DNA from: Limnanthes douglasii subsp. nivea
Taxonomy: Eukaryota > Streptophyta > Magnoliopsida > Brassicales > Limnanthaceae
Reading direction: 5' to 3'
DNA length: 64,000 nt
NCBI GenBank assembly: GCA_036936605.1
Contig: JAUPFV010000002.1
Coordinates: 271,258,770-271,322,769 of the forward strand
Shown: positions 60,170 to 64,000 of the stretch, in pieces
How positions within the stretch are numbered: the first letter of the stretch is position 1
How the letters are laid out: each line of letters starts with the position of its first letter
The notes under the pieces: model-generated
The model's input: the letters and a program-made list of their open reading frames with translations, nothing else
Database searches by the model: none
What the model was told of the DNA's origin: nothing
Made by a program: the position numbers and the translations under genes

Positions 60170-63114
60170 TTAAGACTGAGCCTTTGAAGATGGCTCAGCT
60201 TCGTTTACCTTCTTCTTTCCCTTAGGATCATTTTCCTCTTCGTCTGGGCTCTCTCCGGTACGTTCTTCGTCATCGGATGAGGAAGCGCTAGAATAACCAT
60301 GCGAGTCTCCATCAGCCATTGTATGATACGGGAGATCGTCAGACTCAACATGAAGCCATAAGTCCCCTAGGTTCCTCTTCGGAAACTTCTCGTGGAAGAG
60401 TAGAACCATGTCAGACCTCACCTTGGCGTACATTTCCTCCTGGCTGTCGATCATTCTAGTGGCATAAGCGTCAATCTTGGCTTGGATCTTGGCCTCCTGC
60501 TCCTTTAGAAAAGTAGCTTTCTCCTCGGCAACCTTGGACACTATATTCTCAAGAGCGATTTTATCATTGGTCAGGTTGGTGATGATCTGATCCTTGGCTT
60601 TGGATTCTCCCTTTGAGGTGGTAAGGTCTTTCTCCAGACCGGACAGCTTCTCCCGGAGCTCTCTAATGGTGTCCTCTAAAGTGGAGACTTTTGTGGTGCT
60701 TGCCTCTTGCTTTCTCTTCAACTCCTCGGTTTCTTCCTTTAAAATGGCAGCATTGGAAGTGGCAGTGTGAAGGTCATCGGACAGCCTCTCTTTGTCAGAC
60801 TTGAGATATTTGATGATATCGGCCTGGTTTCAGACTTGTTTCTCCAACACAAGTACAGGCTGAACGTTGCTTAACAAAGAGTGGGCTATGGCATCCCTTT
60901 CACTAGAAACGATAAAGGTGCTCGGAGAAAGGTAAGGCCCGGCAAAGTCATCTCTGGGAAGATTGAGGAAGTATTCACCAAGCTCACCAAGACCGGTGAT
61001 ATCTACTCCATCAATATTGATATCTCCCCCCTCAACCTCATCGGTATGAAAGTCACCCGAAATCTCCTCGGCATGCGTTGGGTCAGTAGGATCAGCTTGG
61101 AGAGAAGGCTCCGGAGCCCGGAGAGAAAGCTCGTCTCCCTTAGAAGTCGTCTTCTTCTTGGCCTCCCGGTGTGTGCTTTCGCTTCCCTGTTTACGATTTC
61201 TCTTGGAAGCCCTTGGAGGTTTTGGGAGGTTCGCTTCTTGCTTTTCAGTCTCTTGCTCCACCACTTCCAAGAGAGCAGCATCGATTTGGCTCTGGGCTGG
61301 CCCCTCCGGGTCTTTTGGAGCATCCTTCTCTGCATCAGCAAGGTTAGCACCACCAACCACCTTCTTGCCCTTCTTCTTCTTGCCTTTCATCTTGCTCGGG
61401 GCTTTGGCCCGGCCTGGCAGGAAGAGTGTCCCATCTAGTTCATGGGTCCTCTTAAGCATAACATCTGGAGGAGGCTGAGTGGTGAGCTCATCCCAAGTCA
61501 AGTCTCTCCGACCTGTGGTGTTCCACAAGTGAGACCTTGCCAAGTTGCCACTGGTAAAAGCAGCATGGAATCGGTTCCCCCACTTCTCAGCAGCCCAAGC
61601 ATTGATCTTGGTGCAAGTAGCCTGCCCGGTTTTCTGATAGTCACTGAACTCCTTGGGCAGTACTGCCAAGGCAAAAGTAAAACCAATAAGTATAAACTAA
61701 CTGTAAAAAAATGAAAGAAAAGAAAGAGACAAAAATATAAGGCAGGAGACTTACGGTCACTCCTCCACCTGCTTCTGAGGAGGCTTGGGTTCACTCCGGA
61801 TTTGATCTTCTGTCCGTTCTCCCAAGCACCACTAACAAATAGGAACTGGGTCCTCCAATTCCTCTCCGCCTCCAACAGATCATCCACAGCCTTGAAGTCA
61901 TCCCCCATATTGAAATGGTAAAATGGGATGTGGGGTTTTCTGCACAGATTGGCCACAGCAGCAAACTCCTCCATTGGCAGAGGAATCCCGGAGAGCCTTG
62001 AAGCCATGATGCAGGCCATGAGGGTATACCAGGCATTAGGGCTCAGTTGGCTCGGGCAAAGCTTTATCAGATGGAAGTATCTGACGATTTCAGGGTCTAA
62101 GGGGAGTCTAAGTCCCCAATTGAACAGCTCAGTGAAGATGACAACTTCACTCAGTTTGCAGTCCATAGGAGTCTCCGGGTGTATGGGGATCCTGATCTTC
62201 ACGTTCTCCGGTATTCCCCATTTCGTACGCATCCGGCCCAGCTCAGCTGCGTGGATGAATGCGTAGTTGATTTTCTGCAGGGCAAGGAGGTAATTAACAC
62301 TGACCTTGTGAAAACAAGGCCCCACTCTTCCTTCAAGGCTCTACGGCAGATCCGGATGCCTCAAATACAATTTCTCTTTGCCTTTGTCCTTCTTGGCAAC
62401 TATTGCACTACTGGTCTGACCGGAGGGCTCAGACTCAAATGGAGCCTCTTCAATAGAGTCCTCCGTTACTTCCTCCATAATGGTTGAAGGGTTTTCAGCA
62501 GCAGTAGTGGGGGGAGGGTTCAAACTTGACTCAGCCTTGTCTCCGGACTGCTGGGCCTCAGTGTTCTTTTGGCTTCTGGCCTCCGGTAGAGTTTCCGGAG
62601 CAGGTGCTTCTCTTTGAAGACTTGGACTGGTGCCCTCCGGACCGGACAGTTTGTCCTTGGGGGCTCTAATAGGCACCTCTGACCCGGTGCTGCTGTCTTT
62701 TGCCCCCGACTTTGAGGGAGTATTTTTAGACCCATGGCCTTTAACTAACCGGCCTTTCCTCCTATCGACTAGCTTCTGAGGGGAGTGCTCCGTATCCGAC
62801 CCCATTGCTATAAAGGGTGAGGGTTTTTTGAGGCTAGTAATTGTTACTCCTGGATCGACAGCAGGTTCCGATTCCTGAACTGAGGAACTAGATATAATGG
62901 GGGAGAGGTTAGTTTGAAATAGTTTTCTAGGCTTGGTGCCTTTAGAAGAAGAAGAGCCTTGATCTGAATCTGTGGCAGAGGTGATTGGTCTATCAACAGG
63001 CGAAGTGGGTAACCCTGCCGCAATTCGTCTTTCTCTTTCGACTTTTTGAGCCTTCTCTAACTCAGAAAGGTTGAGCCACCCGCCTTTGACCAGAGCGTTC
63101 CTCGCTGTAAACAT
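60170..63114 (-). pseudogene. Antisense, spliced retrotransposon gene (putative gypsy-type transposon family), about 950 codons
   Basis: Minus-strand gene inside the gypsy element. Exon 1 is 63114-61755 and exon 2 is 61662-60170, separated by a 92-base intron with GTAAGT donor and pyrimidine-rich CAG acceptor. The phases agree across it. Two in-frame stops interrupt it: TAG at 62343-62341 and TGA at 60832-60830. Domains: a Ser/Pro/Glu-rich, probably disordered N-terminus (residues 1-255); a globular domain (about 62300-61800) with KWGIPENVKIRIP, FTELFNWGLRLPLDPEI and LSPNAWYTLMACI, resembling the plant 'putative gypsy type transposon' domain (PF04195-like); a basic Lys-rich patch (KGKKKKGKK); an acidic middle; and a C-terminal coiled coil (60721-60300) ending in an acidic tail. 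Additional antisense ORFs are known in Tat elements, but their role is not. A nucleic-acid-binding or particle function is inference only. Confidence 0.82.
61663..61754 (-). other. Intron of the antisense retrotransposon gene
   Basis: Reading minus: C|GTAAGTCTCC ... T-rich tract ... TTGCCTTGGCAG|TACTGCC. It joins the globular-domain exon to a downstream frame whose first residues are LPKEFSDYQ. A further AG after a T tract 30-40 bases earlier is an alternative acceptor. Because the element's genomic RNA is the other strand, this intron is not removed during retrotransposition. Confidence 0.85.
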
Positions 63115-63561
63115 AAACTATTGAGCAAGTTTTTGCTTTAGAGAGAGAAAGCTTTGAGAGATTTTGCAGAGTAAATGTGAAAGAGATGGTAAAACAGTAG
63201 AAAGTGAGTTTGAATTAAAAGTAAATCTGAAAAAAGAAGTTGATTCCTAGGAGAATTCGAAAAGATTGGTAATGATTAAAGACGGCGCTGATGTCACCAC
63301 CTTTAATTAAGAGGTTGTTTTTCGAAAAAGTTGGGTTCGAAATTCAAGGTGAAAAAACGGCTGAAGCAACCAACCAGAGAGCGACACGTGTCCCACGAAC
63401 TCTGGCAAAAACCGTTTTGAATTCGTGAAGCTTTATCAGTCCGGATAAACACATACCCAAATTGACAGACCAGTCAGGATTAAAACTACCCCTGATGTCA
63501 GACTGTTTTTCAGGTTTTTGACAAGAGTATTTGCACAAACACCTAAATAAGGGGCTCCTGA
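63115..63561 (-). promoter_or_regulatory. Upstream region of the antisense gene
   Basis: About 0.45 kb between the antisense start codon and the 3' LTR, without reading frames of note. It must contain the antisense promoter unless transcription starts inside the LTR. No convincing TATA box was identified. Confidence 0.4.
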
Positions 63562-63966
63562 TGAGTCTGAATTCTGCATGCTCCCCAGACAAGGACAGAT
63601 CGGTCCAAGGCCTCCGGACCGGACAGATCACTTCGAACACTTAGCCCATAGGACTGTTCGAACTATGACAAAAGTACTAAAAAAACTAAACACTACTTGA
63701 CTAAGCTACTTGCTCTCCTACTTAGAGCTCATGGGTCTTTGAACATGACCCGGGTCCATTAAACATGACCCGAAAGCCCATAAGGGCCCAAACATTAAGG
63801 TATAAATACCCAACCACCTGCATTAAGTGTGGGTAAGGAGAATTAACTGCAACCAGCCAGCTTAATTATCTCTCTACTCTCTACACTAAATATATAACAC
63901 CCACATACTACTATTAAGCACCAAACAAATTACAAGTCTAGCCTCAGGCGATAATTATCCTCACCA
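63562..63966 (+). repeat. 3' LTR of the gypsy element
   Basis: Same length as the 5' LTR and about 98 percent identical by eye. Preceded by a purine-rich tract within 'aataaggggctcctga' (63546-63561), a plausible plus-strand primer. Confidence 0.93.
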
Positions 63967-64000
63967 CACCATAATAAACAGGTTGTTAAAATTGTAAAGA
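63967..64000. other. Flank beyond the gypsy element
   Basis: Begins with the right copy of the 8-bp flank CACCATAA, then LINE-flank or genomic AT-rich DNA running off the window. Confidence 0.6.

Larger units (their letters stand above)
53584..63966 (+). mobile_element. Ty3/gypsy Tat-lineage retrotransposon, 10.4 kb, young
   Basis: Two 405-bp LTRs (53584-53988, 63562-63966) differ at about eight positions by eye. An 8-bp word, CACCATAA, directly flanks both ends (53576-53583, 63967-63974). After the 5' LTR comes a primer-site-like TGGCGACCACAGTGGG (53992-54007). Sense gag-pol spans 54061-59690 in the order protease, RT, RNase H, second RNase H, integrase, which marks the Tat/Retand group. 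Between pol and the 3' LTR lies a 2.9-kb antisense gene. The element sits in the 5' region of the LINE. Three sense stops, one sense frameshift and two antisense stops make this copy non-autonomous. Confidence 0.93.

Noticed and set aside
60881..61478. Plus-strand frames of 106-185 codons opposite the antisense gene
   Set aside because: They are shadows of the GC-richer minus-strand coding sequence. The minus frame has the domain, the splice sites and the phase consistency.
61498..61673. Hydrophobic C-terminal extension of the antisense exon-1 frame
   Set aside because: The apparent membrane-like segment is the translated T-rich intron. The donor at 61754 and acceptor at 61663 remove it.

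Overview
This is nuclear DNA of a flowering plant, very probably a eudicot. The evidence is spliced genes with GT-AG introns, a GDSL lipase closely resembling the Arabidopsis At5g45950 type, a CYP71-type P450 remnant, and a dense load of plant-type transposons (Ty1/copia, Ty3/gypsy Tat lineage, L1-type LINEs, OTU-bearing MULE, foldback MITEs, TRIM, SINEs). Most of the window is AT-rich, repeat-derived intergenic or intronic DNA. Only two host genes look intact.

Layout. 1-530 is a 26-bp minisatellite. 531-4140 is AT-rich spacer with a TRIM-type LTR fragment. 4142-5227 is a broken P450. 5853-9505 (minus) is an intact five-exon gene for a long coiled-coil protein of 671 residues. 10040-10203 is a tRNA-derived SINE. 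10790-14165 is a decayed Mutator-like element with FAR1-type transposase and an OTU protease-like domain. 14460-15090 is an F-box-associated relic and 15927-16890 a copia gag/protease relic. 17480-21112 is a 5'-truncated LINE. 21598-22024 is a foldback element with a 9-bp target duplication. 22161-23121 is a TRIM and 24488-24957 a second foldback.

The second intact host gene is a GDSL esterase/lipase of 356 residues on the minus strand. Exons 1-2 lie at 43335-42800 and exons 3-5 at 26877-25966. All splice sites and catalytic blocks are present, so intron 2 is about 15.9 kb. That intron holds a complete but dead Ty1/copia element (27404-31999, flanked by TAAGT/TAGGT) and a roughly 10.6-kb tandem duplication (32062-36780 and 36781-42680) carrying TRIM-like and truncated copia sequence.

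From 43954 to the end the window is nested transposons: a SINE, a decayed copia (44450-47923), a nearly full-length LINE (47924-53575, same family as the first), and inside that LINE's 5' region a young 10.4-kb Ty3/gypsy element (53584-63966). The two 405-bp LTRs of this element differ at about eight sites. It has sense gag-pol with dual RNase H and, between pol and the 3' LTR, a large antisense, intron-containing gene resembling the 'putative gypsy type transposon' family. This antisense gene is the most unusual feature. Sense and antisense genes each carry a few in-frame stops, so this copy is recently inactivated.
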